Of a stretch of 64,000 bases of DNA, positions 44,551-55,956 are shown piece by piece. The position numbers were made by a program, and so were the translations under genes. The number at the start of each line of letters is the position of its first letter. The first letter of the stretch is position 1. Source of the DNA: Beverwykella pulmonaria (Eukaryota > Ascomycota > Dothideomycetes > Pleosporales > Melanommataceae); contig BCHH01000009.1 of NCBI GenBank assembly GCA_001599595.1, forward strand, positions 2,345,285 to 2,409,284, read 5' to 3'. The notes under the pieces are model-generated. The model made no database searches, was not told the origin of the DNA, and saw only the letters and a program-made list of their open reading frames with translations.

Positions 44551-45734
44551 TGCGTACTGTGTGTGGTTGCGGAAAAAATCTAAGGTTGATTAAGAGTACT
44601 AGGGAGCAATACGATGTAAGGATCTGAAGAATTATTTATTCCTACGGGTGTAAGGTAGATGCAAGATCATGTAGAAAAAAAATGTCAGCAACTGGCAAAG
44701 GAGCGACTAATTACTGTCGGTCACTGGTTGTATTCAAACTCTGTCGGTCGTTTCAGAGGGATATCCAGTGGCTGAAAGGGTAGCGCACCACACAACATGG
44801 CGGTGCCACTACAGTTTAGCTGCAGATCGCATTTCCGAGGTGCATAGTTAACGTCAATGTCAAACTAACAATTGTGGATATTACTTATCATGTGCAGTGC
44901 TCAAGATGTTTCAACAAGCAAACTCTATGGCGCCTTTAAGGTAATACTATTCAATTGATCTTCCATATGGCCAAATAACGATCTACCTGTATAAATTTCA
45001 CGCGTTCTAGATAAGTATAGCGTCGCACTCTGCCGATGAATTTGACTCGCATATTGACAAGTCTTGCGCTCTAGCGTTACATATAGTTTAAGTGAACGTC
45101 ACATAATAACTATTAGGGAAGCAAGCACGGGCGAGCAATAAGTCACAGCAGCGGGCGGCATGCATTAGCACGGCCATGCGAGATTTTACATGCGTCAGTG
45201 CGTTCCTGTTCACAATTACGTTCACAGTAAAATGGTAGGAGGCGGTAAAGCGGTCCTGTCATCCGCTCTGCCGGTTCAGCAAATGATAGAAGACGCTCTT
45301 ATATGAGGGTTGGATTATGTAAGTCCTTTTCCATTTGCCTATGCAAAAATCTTGACACTATTGGGAGCGACCATTTCCAAAGGCTTACCCACAACCACTT
45401 GCCATCATTCCTTATTCTCCATTCAAATATCTTACTATAATATAGTTCATCCTTACCGTCTTGGTTTCCCTGACCCAACCCTTTCCCCACAGACTGCAAC
45501 TCCTCAGTGCCGCCTCCCAGCCGATGTATGTGAGGCTATATTACCTGTGGACTTCACTGTGAAAGCCATCCGAACGCATCACACTCCGTTATTAGTCGCT
45601 TCCTCGCCAAAATACTCCATTTTGCTGTTCCGTGCTCTTCTTCTCCCGAAGAGACTTATACAGCCTTAGTCCTGCCCGGTGCAGACATGCCAAGCGCTGA
45701 ATTTCAATTCAAACACTCTCAGCCTTCCGCAAGG
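44551..45734. promoter_or_regulatory. Shared 5' region of elongase and desaturase genes
   Basis: Non-coding DNA between divergent starts. It is AT-rich near the middle. The frame at 45310-45669 (+) is pyrimidine-rich leader sequence of the desaturase rather than a gene. I cannot name a specific operator; CCG-containing half sites typical for Zn2Cys6 factors occur (for example cggtcgtttc at 44745) but are too short to be significant. Confidence 0.45.
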
Positions 45735-47157
45735 ATGAGCGCTGCTGAGCTAAACAGTAAAAGGAAATACGAAGATAAGAGTCCTCACGTTGCAGATACG
45801 ACTTTGACACGGAAGAACTGGTACAAGCATGTTCACTGGCTCAATGTACGCTCTCAGTTTCCGAAGTTCCTTTGCAAATTGTGCTGACGATTTTGAGACT
45901 TTTATCCTTATTGGGATCCCTGTAATGGGTGCCATCACCGCCATTTGGACCCCCTTGCGACGTCCAACCGCTATCTGGGCTATCATATACTATTTCTGGA
46001 CTGGCCTTGGAATCACTGCTGGATACCATCGTTTGTGGGCCCACAAGTCCTATTCAGCCACACTCCCACTCAAAATTTTCCTCGCTGCCATGGGGGGTGG
46101 TGCTGTTCAGGGATCTATTCGCTGGTGGTGTCGGGACCACCGAGCCCATCACCGATACACAGACACTCCAAAGGATCCATACAGTGTTCGCAAGGGGCTC
46201 TTGTATAGCCACATTGGTTGGTTGGTCATGACGCAGAATCCTAAGAGGATAGGCAGAATCGACATCAGCGACCTCAATGAGGATCCTGTTGTGGTCTGGC
46301 AACACAGGAATTTCTTGAAGGTTGTCTTCTTCATGGGGTTGATGTTCCCAACTCTTGTTGCTGGTATTGGATGGGGAGATTGGTGGGGCGGCTACATCTA
46401 TGCTGGTATTCTCCGTGTCTTCTTCGTCCAGCAGGCTACATTTTGTGTGAACTCCGTTGCCCACTGGCTCGGCGAGCAACCTTTCGATGATCGTAACAGC
46501 CCAAGAGATCACGTTGTGACTGCTCTTGTTACCCTCGGAGAGGGATACCACAATTTCCATCATGAATTTCCATCGGACTACCGAAATGCTATTGAGTGGC
46601 AACAATACGACCCAACGAAGTGGTGCATCTGGCTGTGGAGTAAGCTAGGGTTCGCATACAACCTGAAGCAATTCCGCTACAATGAAATTGAAAAGGGTCG
46701 TATCCAACAGATGCAGAAAAAGCTCAACCAGAAGCGCACGAAGTTGGACTGGGGTATTCCACTAGATCAGCTACCTGTGATTGAGTGGGACGACTATGTC
46801 GAGCAGGTCAACAATAGTCGCAATCTCATTGTGATTGCTGGTATTGTCCACGATGTGACTGATTTCATCAATGGGCACCCTGGAGGCAAGCTCCTTATCA
46901 AGAGCGAACTCGGCAGAGATGCTTCAGCAATTTTCAGTGGCGGCGTGTACAAGCACTCTAATACGGCCTACAATCTTCTCTCAACAATGAGGGTTGGCGT
47001 CATCCGCGGTGGCTGTGAGGTTGAGATTTGGAAGCAAACCCAGCGAGGAAATGAGGGTTTCCATTTAGCTAATTGCGATGCCGACAGCCCCATCATTTTA
47101 ACCCGGAATCAGACCACAAAATACAAGCAATCCACATCCAACGCAAGCGTGGAATGA
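45735..47157 (+). CDS. Acyl-CoA delta-9 desaturase with C-terminal cytochrome b5 domain (OLE1 type)
   Basis: Two exons, 45735-45845 and 45898-47157, with a 52-bp intron, give 456 aa. The three histidine boxes that bind the di-iron centre are HRLWAH (81-86), HRAHH (118-122) and HNFHH (255-259), in the order and spacing of stearoyl-CoA desaturases. A cytochrome b5 domain follows (about 345-410), with HPGG at 364-367 and the second heme His in YKHSNTA (390). Four membrane helices are expected in the ER. The N-terminal [10 protein letters not shown] segment is conserved in fungal Ole1, supporting the intron and the start; an in-frame ATG at 45687 is an alternative. The reaction is O2- and NADH-dependent insertion of the 9,10 double bond. 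It may be the housekeeping OLE1 or a cluster paralogue; position beside an elongase, P450 and efflux pump favours a paralogue, but this is inference. Confidence 0.93.
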
Positions 47158-47307
47158 GTAGATGTCACACTTCGGTGTGCCAAGAAAGATATGATAAAGA
47201 GAATCATAATAAACGGCAGAAGTGTGAACAGCGTTACCAAATCACATGATCCCCATAAATAGCTCTTCCCAATTCAGATTACTCTATAATGCAATATATA
47301 GTCTATC

Positions 47308-47495
47308 GGAGTTCGCGGTCACGTTATATGGACGGGATAAATCAGGGACTGAGTTGGTTTAGAAGCTATGGAAATCGACGAGTATATATATCCAGCCATG
47401 ACTAATCGGGACATGTGACTAAGCGTACAGTGCACGTGATATCCAAGATCATATAGGGCACGTGATATTCACGTGATATACCGTGATATAGTCTC
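47308..47495 (-). repeat. R1 repeat, second copy, uninterrupted
   Basis: Reverse-complement match to the R1 copy at 15225-15925, without element M1. The pre-insertion target TA is at 47367-47368. It contains repeated cacgtgatat units (47430-47480) and the block tatatatatccagccatgac. Confidence 0.8.
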
Positions 47496-47578
47496 ATGAG
47501 TGATCGCTCTCCTTAAGTAGGGCATCTATCAAGCCTTCCATATACCCCACGTCCCCACAGACGTGCTACGCAACTGCA

Positions 47579-47888
47579 AAAGCGGCCTAGGCGACTCGCA
47601 GCCATGCGATGTCCGAAGTAGCAATGCACTGAGGGAGGGAGGATCAAGGTGAAGTTTGGCAGTAGACTGTTGTAGTTTCGTTATATCTGGCTACCAAAGG
47701 AATGAAAGGCATGTGTGATGAAAGACAGAAGAAATGTTTGTGGTCTCGTTGGGGTGAGGGTCGTGTGTTCGGTTACCCATATATATGTCGCGTTAAGTGA
47801 TGACGAAGCAAGCAGCTGACAGAGAAACCAAGACCCGTTCCCTGCACCATTCATCCAAGCTAGCAAAGTAACTCTTCGCTACGGCGCA
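47579..47888 (-). repeat. R2 repeat, copy A
   Basis: On the minus strand this reads gcgccgtagcgaagag, then ggatgaatggtgcaggg, gcttgcttcgtcatca, accgaacac, ccccaacgaga, ccagatataacgaaac, ccaaacttcacc, ttcggacatcgcatggctgc. The same ordered blocks occur in copies B (58.7 kb) and C (62.7 kb). No coding potential. It is truncated at the gcgagtcgcc end relative to B and C. Confidence 0.8.
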
Positions 47889-47976
47889 GTATGTACAGCT
47901 GATATATATATATATATATAACGAACTGATTAATTAATGGCACGTCCGCGTGGCGGTATGGTGTCCCGGGCATATA
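47889..47976 (+). mobile_element. E1 fragment, copy 6
   Basis: Contains the E1 core (tatgtacagctgatatatat, then aacgaactgattaattaatggcacgtccgcgtgg and ggtgtcccgggc) but lacks both termini and has no target duplication. It abuts the end of R2 copy A. Confidence 0.7.
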
Positions 47977-48584
47977 GATAGGGGAAACGTTGTGAAGGCG
48001 TGAGTGTATGAGTGTCACCGGGTGACGATATCTAGCAATATCTTCGAATATTGTGACGCGCATAGTTGAACTTCTGCAACAGAGCACGTGTTAACCGTCG
48101 TATTAGGTGTTCAGGTACCGGAGAACTCGGATAGACAGTTGTAGAGCTTGACACATCTCCAAATACATAAAATGATATCGGTCTTTCTTCCTACCACCTC
48201 TGCAAAGAACCTCTGCTTCCTATCCATGGAACAAATGCAAAAACACCTATAGCCTGTCACGAAGTGTGCACTAAAATATAAAAGACATAGCAACTGGCAC
48301 GTCGAAGGACATGTTTTCTTTGAAGAAGGTAGCAACAAAGCAGTTATGAGCCCGGACTAACTCCACATTTTAAGCTGACCCTGCCTATCGCCAAGCACAG
48401 GCTAATGCCTTACCGGTAGTCGCATGACACTATGTTCAACAACACACGTAAGAATCAAGAGACTTGGGTATACTAATTGTGAAGTCCTCTTCGAGGGTAG
48501 CGAGCACTAGATTCATCTAAGGAATGAGCTAAGTGATTATTGGGATGCAGCGTAGTAGTTATTAGCTACAAATAATTCTTTTAT
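47977..48584. other. Intergenic, nothing recognised
   Basis: Region downstream of the P450 gene. Frames at 47860-48087 and 48111-48338 (-) have no motif. Confidence 0.4.
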
Positions 48585-50199
48585 TTAAGCAACGCCTGCC
48601 CACCCCGGAATTTCTTTAACATCTACACAAATTTCAGCCTTCATCACAAGACCAAACCCGACCCGTCTCCCGCCATCATCATCAATTACATCAACATGTC
48701 CCTCCCCCCTGCGGAACTCATACCTGCCTATTAAGCCAAGCAACATGCAAGCCAGTACTGCTCGAGCATAATGCTCCCCAGGACATTTCCGTGGTCCCTG
48801 TCCAAATGTCATAAAGGCATATGCGTCGCGTCGTGTACTTTGCGGCGTCTTGTTTTGCTCTGAAAACCAGCGCTCAGGTTTAAGTTCGTCAGCATCAGGA
48901 CCCCAATGTGCAAGGTGGCGGTTCATGGCATAGACTGGATAGGTTAAAATGGTACCTTTGTGGATAAGAATGTCGTTTGTTGTGCGTACCGTAGTGGCTG
49001 TTTCGCATACTCTACTACGGTGACTCACATTCGGATACAATCTTAGAACCTCATTCACAACACCGATGAGGTAGGTTTGTGAATTGACTTCTGGCCACGA
49101 GAGAGAGTGCGGCGCAGTTGGAAAGAATCTGCGAATTTCGCTGCGGAGTCGCTCCTGGATATGCAGATTTCGTGGATGAGAAAGGGCATATATTGCCCAA
49201 GCAAGTTGATTCGACACCATTTCCAATGATGCAGCCATTGTTGTCATGGCATGCCTCAATAGCGCTCGCTCGGAGAGATTTCCATATCCCTTACTAAGGA
49301 GCGATTCCAAGATATCTTGTGGCGAATCTTCCGTCTGTCGGAAGATCTCAGACTCCCTCTGCTTGATCGCTTCCAGTCTTTTCTGAAGGGTTTCTCTCAC
49401 TAGCGAACTCATTCTCGATATATCGATTCCGACGCACTTGCTTGAAAGCATGATTGCACCATACTGAAGCGGTACAGGACATATTTGCAACAGCTTCAGG
49501 TGCAGCGGTGCTTGTTCGCCCCGTTTGAAAGGGTCCAAGTAGCTCTTTACAAGGGGTTCCTCCGGGTTGCCGAGTATATTTATTTTCAGACTAAATGCGA
49601 CATGCATAACGGTATGAAGGCATGCCAACTGGAGTAGCGGATTCACCTTTATAGTGCTAGTCTTGGAGGTCGATTCATGGAGACTTTCGCTTGTCGCGAG
49701 AACCGCACGCCATATCTCAGGGTACAACTTGCGAGCCGAGGTGCTATTAAATGCTGTGACTGAGTGTTTGCGATGGACCTTGAATGTGTCAGTCTCTGAT
49801 TTCCAGCCCTTGGTATTGGAGCAGGCTGACCTTGTGAAGATTTCCGTCCGCTGTTACCAATCCGCTCACACCTGCTGGACTCTGGAGCATTCCCACAATG
49901 GGCAACTTCTTGTACTTAAATGAATCTCGCTGCAAAACTTGCTTCAACACCTCTAGCTCAGTCATAAGGAGTTTTTCTTGGTTTAGGAAACCAAAATAGC
50001 GGACAATTCCATCGTTTGGAGTCTCTTTCATCCATTTCTCCAGCTCAAATGTGGTTGGTTCATGGAATAAGCGTCGCAGAGGAGAGAGTTGCTTTGCGGT
50101 TGGTAGTTTCCTGTAAGGACTGAAAAGCTGTCTGATAAATAGTAGGTAGATGAGGTAACAGCCACATGCTCCCCCAAAGAGAACTGTTGGTGAGGGCAT
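48585..50199 (-). CDS. Cytochrome P450 monooxygenase
   Basis: Two exons, 50199-49831 and 49778-48585, with a 52-bp intron (GTCAGC donor, ACTGAC branch, TTCAAG acceptor), give 520 aa. An N-terminal membrane anchor (MPSPTVLFGGACGCYLIYLLF) is followed by the globular P450. The ExxR of the K helix is EVLR (about 366-369), the PERW motif is KPERWF (423-428), and the heme loop is FGQGPRKCPG with ligand C455. The I helix reads MTTMAASLEMVSNQ, where most P450s have A/G-G-x-D/E-T/S; the acid (E) is shifted and the oxygen-activating Thr is not in place. The family cannot be named; substrate is unknown. Reading frame and splice are supported by the join of GNLHK to VHRKHSVTAF (the C-helix region). Likely ER-bound and, from context, modifies the cluster product. 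Confidence 0.9.
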
Positions 50200-51539
50200 A
50201 ATAGCAAAGCTTGGATATTGGCACGTGGAGTTCCTGGGTTTATAAGTCTTTATCTCGTGCCGCACAAAAAAAATCTTCCTTGGTTCAAGCGCCCAATAAC
50301 CTTTTGGACTCTCATCATTCGTCAATTAAGTTCATCCACAGAGCTTGCTTGCCTTTTTTTGGGACATGATTAGCGATTTTATTATCATAGAGGACAAATG
50401 CAGGTTCGCAACCCATCCGCAAGCACAACCATTCGAATCTGTGGAATAGGTACGCCCTCACGCTGACCGTGGGTGGTGCAGCAAAGATTTTGAAGAATTA
50501 ACAAAACCATGATCCACTTTATCTGGTTATTGGGTCAATTTTCTAGCATCTATAGCTCGGTAGCAGCATCCAAATGTTCATCAGCATCCACGATTGCAAA
50601 ATCTTTTGATCGTGACCAGGAACGCCAAGGTAGCGAAAACCTTGGTTGGCTGGCTTATTAGCTAGATCGACATAAACCATTGTTGTCATGGTAAGCCCTT
50701 CCTCACGATTTTCAGATTGCAATGCATTGTCCTCGGTATTAATGTGGTTGATCAAAACGGCGCCGCACAAATGCATTACTTTTGAAAATTGGATGAACAC
50801 AAGAGCGTATAGCGAAGCAATTTTGGATCGGAACAGAGATCTGTTTCTGACCGCACCGTTCGGTAGCCACCATTCGCCCTCCCTGTAATCGATCGCTTGT
50901 CCAGTGATTGAGAGGAGAGCTGGTCGAATTCTACCTATCAACTGACTTTTTCAATATAAACTAGCAAAGGGCCTCGGATGAAGCCAATTATTGAATTCTT
51001 ATACCCAAATCATTGCTCAACTCAGCTAAAATCCTTTGCTGATACAAATTATTATTGGAGGAGGATACTCTTATGACTTGTTGGGCCAGGCAGCCACTGG
51101 CACTTCATGTATTCGTGATAGCTTACGTATTTCAGCTACCACCATAAGTTTCGCGTGCCAATCCCGATCTACCACATTCTAAGCACGGTTCAATAAATCT
51201 CACGCTAGCGGCGTCTAACGATAGATTTGTTGGAAACTTAAACTCTAAACATTGGGTTGATCCCTGCGTTGGTGACAATTCCGTTGGGATCACCATTGTA
51301 CATTGAAAGTTGTTTACTCTAGTGACAGCGCGAGGTTGCCTTGGACTATGCTTTTCTATTAATTGTTTTAGATGAGCAGTGACGCCATTCCACTATTGAG
51401 GAACGTTCTGGTGATCTTATAGTAACCGAATGTTGTTCCTTGAGAGTGGTCAACAGCTAGCGAAGAAACCACTTTCGAGTGTTCCAAGTATGGACAATTC
51501 ATTTGCATTTATTGGAGTATTAATTCCCCACTATCAAGT
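50200..51539. other. Intergenic, nothing recognised
   Basis: No supported gene. A minus-strand frame at 50543-50941 (132 aa) lacks motifs and shows no splice-compatible neighbour. An extended N terminus of the P450 (ATG at 50325) is possible but unlikely because the anchor starts at 50199. Confidence 0.4.
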
Positions 51540-52240
51540 TAATGAGACCCAGAGCTGACCAATTTCATAGCCACTGTATGCGCTCCTGTACGCTCAGCTA
51601 GGAGGTCTCCAAACTCTCTTCCCAGATGTTCCTGTAATGGCCAGCCTCCTCTTACTCTACTGTATCGATTTGCTGTACACTCTGTGTTTAATATATCTTC
51701 GCGTCCGCCAACGTCAAAAAAGGGACATCGCCTTAATCCTCTTCCTCCTATGTGGCGAACGAGTTGTCACCTGAATCATGCGGATTACTTAGGCATTCAG
51801 GATCACTAACGTCCGGATAGTCGTTGCCTCGCAGCTATTTCTGCAAGAAGGGCTCCTACTCGTGTTTCTCATCAATCTGCTCCTCGCAGCATCGATCCTG
51901 AGAGTGAGCGTCAAGACAAGACCCTGGCTAACACCGTTTCTTGCCATATAGACTCACTGACCATCCTGTCATTCATCATGGTGATTACCTCGATAGTAAT
52001 ATCTGTGTACACGTTAAACGAGCGCACCCGGAATATTTGTTGGAATGCACAACTTGCAGCGGTGACATACTTTGTTTTCCTAGCTATCACGCCATATTAA
52101 TGCTTTTTGCTCTTTATATAGACCGGCGAAGACAAGCATTAAGTATGGATGGTGTAATCGGGACGATTATGGTTGTTATCGGAATCTCATCATTGATTTC
52201 GGTACTCATGGCAGGTTTCAAAGCTGGTGTTGTCTTGGAG
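51540..52240 (+). pseudogene. Decayed multi-pass membrane protein (resembles fungal family-C-like GPCR / DUF7702 type)
   Basis: Hydrophobic pieces occur in order: YAQLGGLQTLFPDVPVMASL then LLLYCIDLLYTLCLIYL (51590-51700); then, after stops, VASQLFLQEGLLLVFLINLL (51820-51890) and, past a plausible intron ending atatag at about 51950, LTILSFIMVITSIVISVYTL and ICWNAQLAAVTYFVFLAITPY. Then stops appear in frame (taa, tag at about 52098-52120). The V-SQ-F---G-LL-F--NL and QL---TYF--LA---P segments recall fungal 'family C-like G-protein-coupled receptor' proteins, recalled from memory only. At least three stops or frame changes make it non-functional. The L1 solo LTR lies directly at its 3' end. Confidence 0.5.
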
Positions 52241-52245
52241 GCTAC

Positions 52246-52441
52246 CGTCGGCACGTGGGTCACACGATGAGTCACCTCTATGTTTGCTCATGTGATTCAC
52301 TTCTATGTTTGCTCATGTGACTCACTTATATATTTGCTTTCACTATCTTGGCAGGCTCTTAGCGTACTTGGTAAGACTATAGATATTTCTTCGGTAGCTC
52401 CTCTGTAGAATCAATACAATCAACTTCGTCGGATCACGACA
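52246..52441 (+). mobile_element. L1 solo LTR, copy 2
   Basis: 196 bp, matching copy 1 (17928-18249) without its E1 insert. It starts CGTCGGCACGTGGGTCAC (first base T to C) and ends GATCACGACA. Flanks GCTAC (52241-52245) and GCTCC (52442-52446) form a 5-bp duplication with one mismatch. A block related to tcatgtgactcactt is present three times at the left end. Confidence 0.85.
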
Positions 52442-52446
52442 GCTCC

Positions 52447-53408
52447 GTCACCGATCTTTAGCCGAGTGTGGTACTATTCGAAGGCATATTTGTACTGTCT
52501 CGAACTCGCGCCGGAAGTGTTGGTGCTTGTAATGTTCCTTATAACGAGGGTGGATGTTAGATCCCGGTAGTTAGCGAGACAGGAAAGTTGTTACGGGCTG
52601 GACCTGCTACAAACGCTCTATTGTGGATATAGCTGGCGCCATGTAGTTCCTATTCTAGATCCGTGTCCGCCGGTAGATAGTTGATTTGTTATGAAGTCCC
52701 TATCTAGAACTCAGCGCTTGCTCGTACATAGCTCCTTAGCAATTCATTTTGTTTACATGCTTAACTAGAACTATGGTGAATCGGTTCTTCTTGATTACTA
52801 TATTGTCGTAGCATAGACAGCGCTGCTGAAGGCACTCATGATCCCGGCTCTCCACTCTGACCTGCTCAGACTGTTGCATTGATCCATCGATTTTCAAGTA
52901 CGCGCCAACTGCGCGACCTTCAGAGTTTGGCGATGTCGTGAGATCAGTTTCGCGCATCACGGTGTTAAGATGCAGCCAACTGGCATATTGATCCAAATTT
53001 CTGCCGATATTCGTCGGGATGGCGAACCGGTCGTAATGATTAAATCCAAAATTTACACTTCTTGCCGTCGCAGGGGATGAAAGTGTGGTATGCCAGACTA
53101 TTCAGCCCTGGGCAAGGACCACGATGTTCGCCTGGTTTTACTGGGTGCTATTTTCTAAAGTCAAGGGCAGCGAATGCAGCGCCGATGCAGGCGAGGATTG
53201 GTAGGGTGAAACCGCATGACAACGTAGGAGAAGAGACCAGTATGAACTTAGAGGATAGTTCCTTCAACATTGGAGAAACTCTTCGACTCATGAACTCAAG
53301 TTCATCATGGATAGCCCTCGACCATGTGTCAGACTACAGACCTCAGCCGTCCTCCTGACTAAATAGAATGCCGACTCAATAAGACGGACTCCAATTGAAA
53401 CATAAAGG
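52447..53408. other. Intergenic, nothing recognised
   Basis: No supported gene. Minus frame 52736-52996 and plus frame 53062-53358 have no motif. The region lies between the L1 copy and an E1 copy. Confidence 0.4.
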
Positions 53409-53542
53409 TGTAAGCAGAAGTGTGGAGGGAAAGGTGTCAAGATGTGTATTCTGTGTGGTGTACGTACAGTACAGCTGATATATATAACGGACTGCTTAGT
53501 CAATGAAATATCCAAGTGACTTTATGGTGTCCTGGGCTTGCA
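53409..53542 (+). mobile_element. E1 short TG...CA element, copy 3 (diverged)
   Basis: 134 bp from TGTAAGCAGAAG to GGGCTTGCA. The right terminus has one change (GCTTGCA) and no clean 5-bp duplication remains, so it is older than the other copies or has been altered. The core gtacagctgatatata is kept. Confidence 0.8.
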
Positions 53543-53685
53543 AGATTAGAAATCCGTTCCCGATCAAAAACCCAATATGGATCAAAAACCTGTTTTTGCC
53601 TTGGCGTTGGGGACTAAAATCCTAATATGGATGAGAAACCCGTTATGGAGCAAAAACATGTTCATCTAAATATCTTAAAGACCCT
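53543..53685. repeat. Short direct repeats (tatggatcaaaaacc)
   Basis: Between about 53560 and 53660 three related units occur: ccaatatggatcaaaaacctg, cctaatatggatgagaaaccc, and gttatggagcaaaaacatg. This is a small degenerate tandem array next to the 3' end of the MFS gene. Confidence 0.5.
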
Positions 53686-55589
53686 TCAGGAATGCTGTTT
53701 CTTAGCCTTCTTGTCGTTCTTCCATTTAATCGAAAGGCTCCCAATAACAGTGAGGCTCGACATTACCATCGCAACCGCGAATAGTTGAGTCAAGGAGCTA
53801 TTATAGGCCACTAGGACTGCTTGTAGGTCCTCTGGAGATACTTGAGATCGCAGCTGGGTCGCGCCCACGGTAGAGAGACGGGATGCATCGAGACCGCCGC
53901 TCGGAAATGCTGCTTCAAGGTTCTTCTCCAGTTTATTCTGAAGTACAGCTTGTCCTATTGCAATGAAAATGGCGCCGCCCAACGTTTGGGCGAGCACGAC
54001 GATAGAGGTCCCCGCTGGGATGTCAGCCTTAGGCAAAACAGTCTGTATCACGACCTGGGGTTGCTGCTGGCCCATCCCAATACCCAGGCCTGTCAATGCT
54101 TGGTAGCCGGCCCACTGGGAGAAACCCGTATCCACAGTCCAGGTTGTCATCAGGCCCTCTCCAATGGGCGTAATGATGGAGGAGAGTAACATGAAGGGGG
54201 CATCTAAATTTCCCAACGATTAGCTGTCTAGGCTCGATACACCATTATTCAAGCCGAAATGACCTACAGTATCCAAATTTCATGACGAGGAACCCGACTA
54301 AATTGGCCATGGCCACTACCCCTAACACAAAGGGAAGCAGGCTGACGCCGGACCAAATAGCACTGGCATTACGGATAACTTGTTGCCAGAAAGGGATATA
54401 GTAAATAAGGAGGAAAAATGCGGCTCCGTTACAGAAGGCGTTCCACGTCGCTGCTGCTACACTCCTTTGCGTGATAATATGAATGGGTAAGGTAGCTTCG
54501 GCGCCTTTCCAGTATTCGAAGGCAATGAATGCTGTTCCTAGCACGCCGAAGAGCACAAATAATGCAATGATTCGGCCATTATTCCAAGGATAGATTGAGC
54601 CGCCCCACTTTAGAGCAAGTAAGAGACACACAATGGCAGGTATAAAAATGAGCAAACCAATGATATCAATCTTCCTTAGCTTCTCACTGCGACAGACGGA
54701 ACTGAGTTCCGGATGCTTGAGTGGCGGCAGAAAGAAAAGAAGGGCGACGAGAGTGAAGCCACCGAAGGGCAAGTTGATGTAAAAGCACCACCGCCGAGTG
54801 AGTTCGGTGGTGAAGATTCCTCCCAGAACGGGTCCCAGGACAGCGGCGACAGCAAATACCATGGCGATAGAGGAAATGCATATGGGGCGAATGCGTAGAG
54901 GAAAAATGTGACCGATAATAATGTAGGCCCCTGACGTTATTCCAGCACAACCCACACCGGCAATCGCGCGACCGGCGATGAGGGCATTGCTGGTGGGTGC
55001 GACGCCACATATCAACGACCCAAGCTCAAAAATTAATATCGCGGTGAGCATTGTGTACTTAATCGAGAAGTTTGAATAGACGCGGCCATAGAAGAGCTGG
55101 AACGCCGACGTTGTCAAGAGGTAGCCTGGATTTCGTTTATGGTTTATTAGAGAAGAGTACTAAATTCGATTTCAGCTAAGATTCATAGAGTTCACATACT
55201 ACTTCCGTACCACCCCTCGTCTGATGTACTGTGGAACTCGTCCGTAATTCTCGGGATTGCATTGGACACAATGGTTTGGTCCTACAGGTGGTTTTCGCAC
55301 AAGTCAGTTTGCTGTCATATCAGGATAAAGGCTACGACCACAGCCACAGACTCACAAGAGAGTACAAGAATACAGCAAACCATAGTCCAACCCCAATAAA
55401 CAGCAGCCTTGGCCACCCTAGAGAATTTTCTGGGGAAATTTCCTCTAGCTTGCTAGTTGGGTTTTCTTGGGCAGTATTCTGTTCTAGGTCTTCCGCACCG
55501 TGTCCCACCAAAGGGTTCTCTGAATGAGACTGCTCGGATTTCTCTGTAGTAATTTTGGTCGATCTGTGGGAATTTTTTACTGAAGCCAT
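53686..55589 (-). CDS. MFS drug:H+ antiporter-type efflux pump (DHA2, 14 helices)
   Basis: Four exons, 55589-55356, 55281-55200, 55125-54268 and 54203-53686, give 563 aa in frame. The N-terminal 55 residues are polar. Family motifs: DQTIVSNAIPRITDEF at the end of helix 1, GWYGSSYLLTTSAFQLFYGR, IAGRAIAGVGCAGITSGAY (helix 4), and the antiporter motif C as AAVLGPVLGGIFTTE in helix 5. WRWCFYINLP-like WCFYINLPFGG follows. The C terminus includes GLGIGMGQQQPQVVIQTVLP and LAQTLGGAIFIAIGQAVLQN, typical of fungal toxin/drug efflux pumps. It sits in the plasma or vacuolar membrane. Such pumps often sit in secondary-metabolite clusters and export the product. It is divergent from the Zn2Cys6 regulator at 55957, with 367 bp between starts. 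Confidence 0.92.
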
Positions 55590-55956
55590 CTCTGTGACGC
55601 CGAGAACAAGACAGACAGAAAGGAGCTTTGGTTGACGATGAAGAGACGAAAAGTGAAAGAAGAGCCAACGAAATTTGTATATGTTACGGACCAGAGTCCC
55701 AGTGGAATCTTATATGACACAATTAGGCAGGCTAGCATCGAAGAAGAATAGCCAATGAGAATGTTGTGACAGAAGCGTCGACAGGGATCGCGTTGCCTTC
55801 CAAAAGAGTATTAGTACCCTGCATCGCCCCCAGTCCCAGCATTGCTTTATCAGCTACGACGCTCGCTCCCTTTCTCTCAATCAATACAGTATGCAAATTA
55901 CCCTATCCTAAGACCTCGGAACTAGCCCTCGGACCTAACAACCCTCTCCTAGCGTA

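Noticed and set aside
50543..50941. 132-codon minus frame upstream of the P450
   Set aside because: No motif, no promoter or splice support; not needed to complete the P450.
55231..55527. 98-codon plus frame opposite the 5' exons of the MFS pump
   Set aside because: Overlaps well-supported exons and introns of the pump on the minus strand; no domain.
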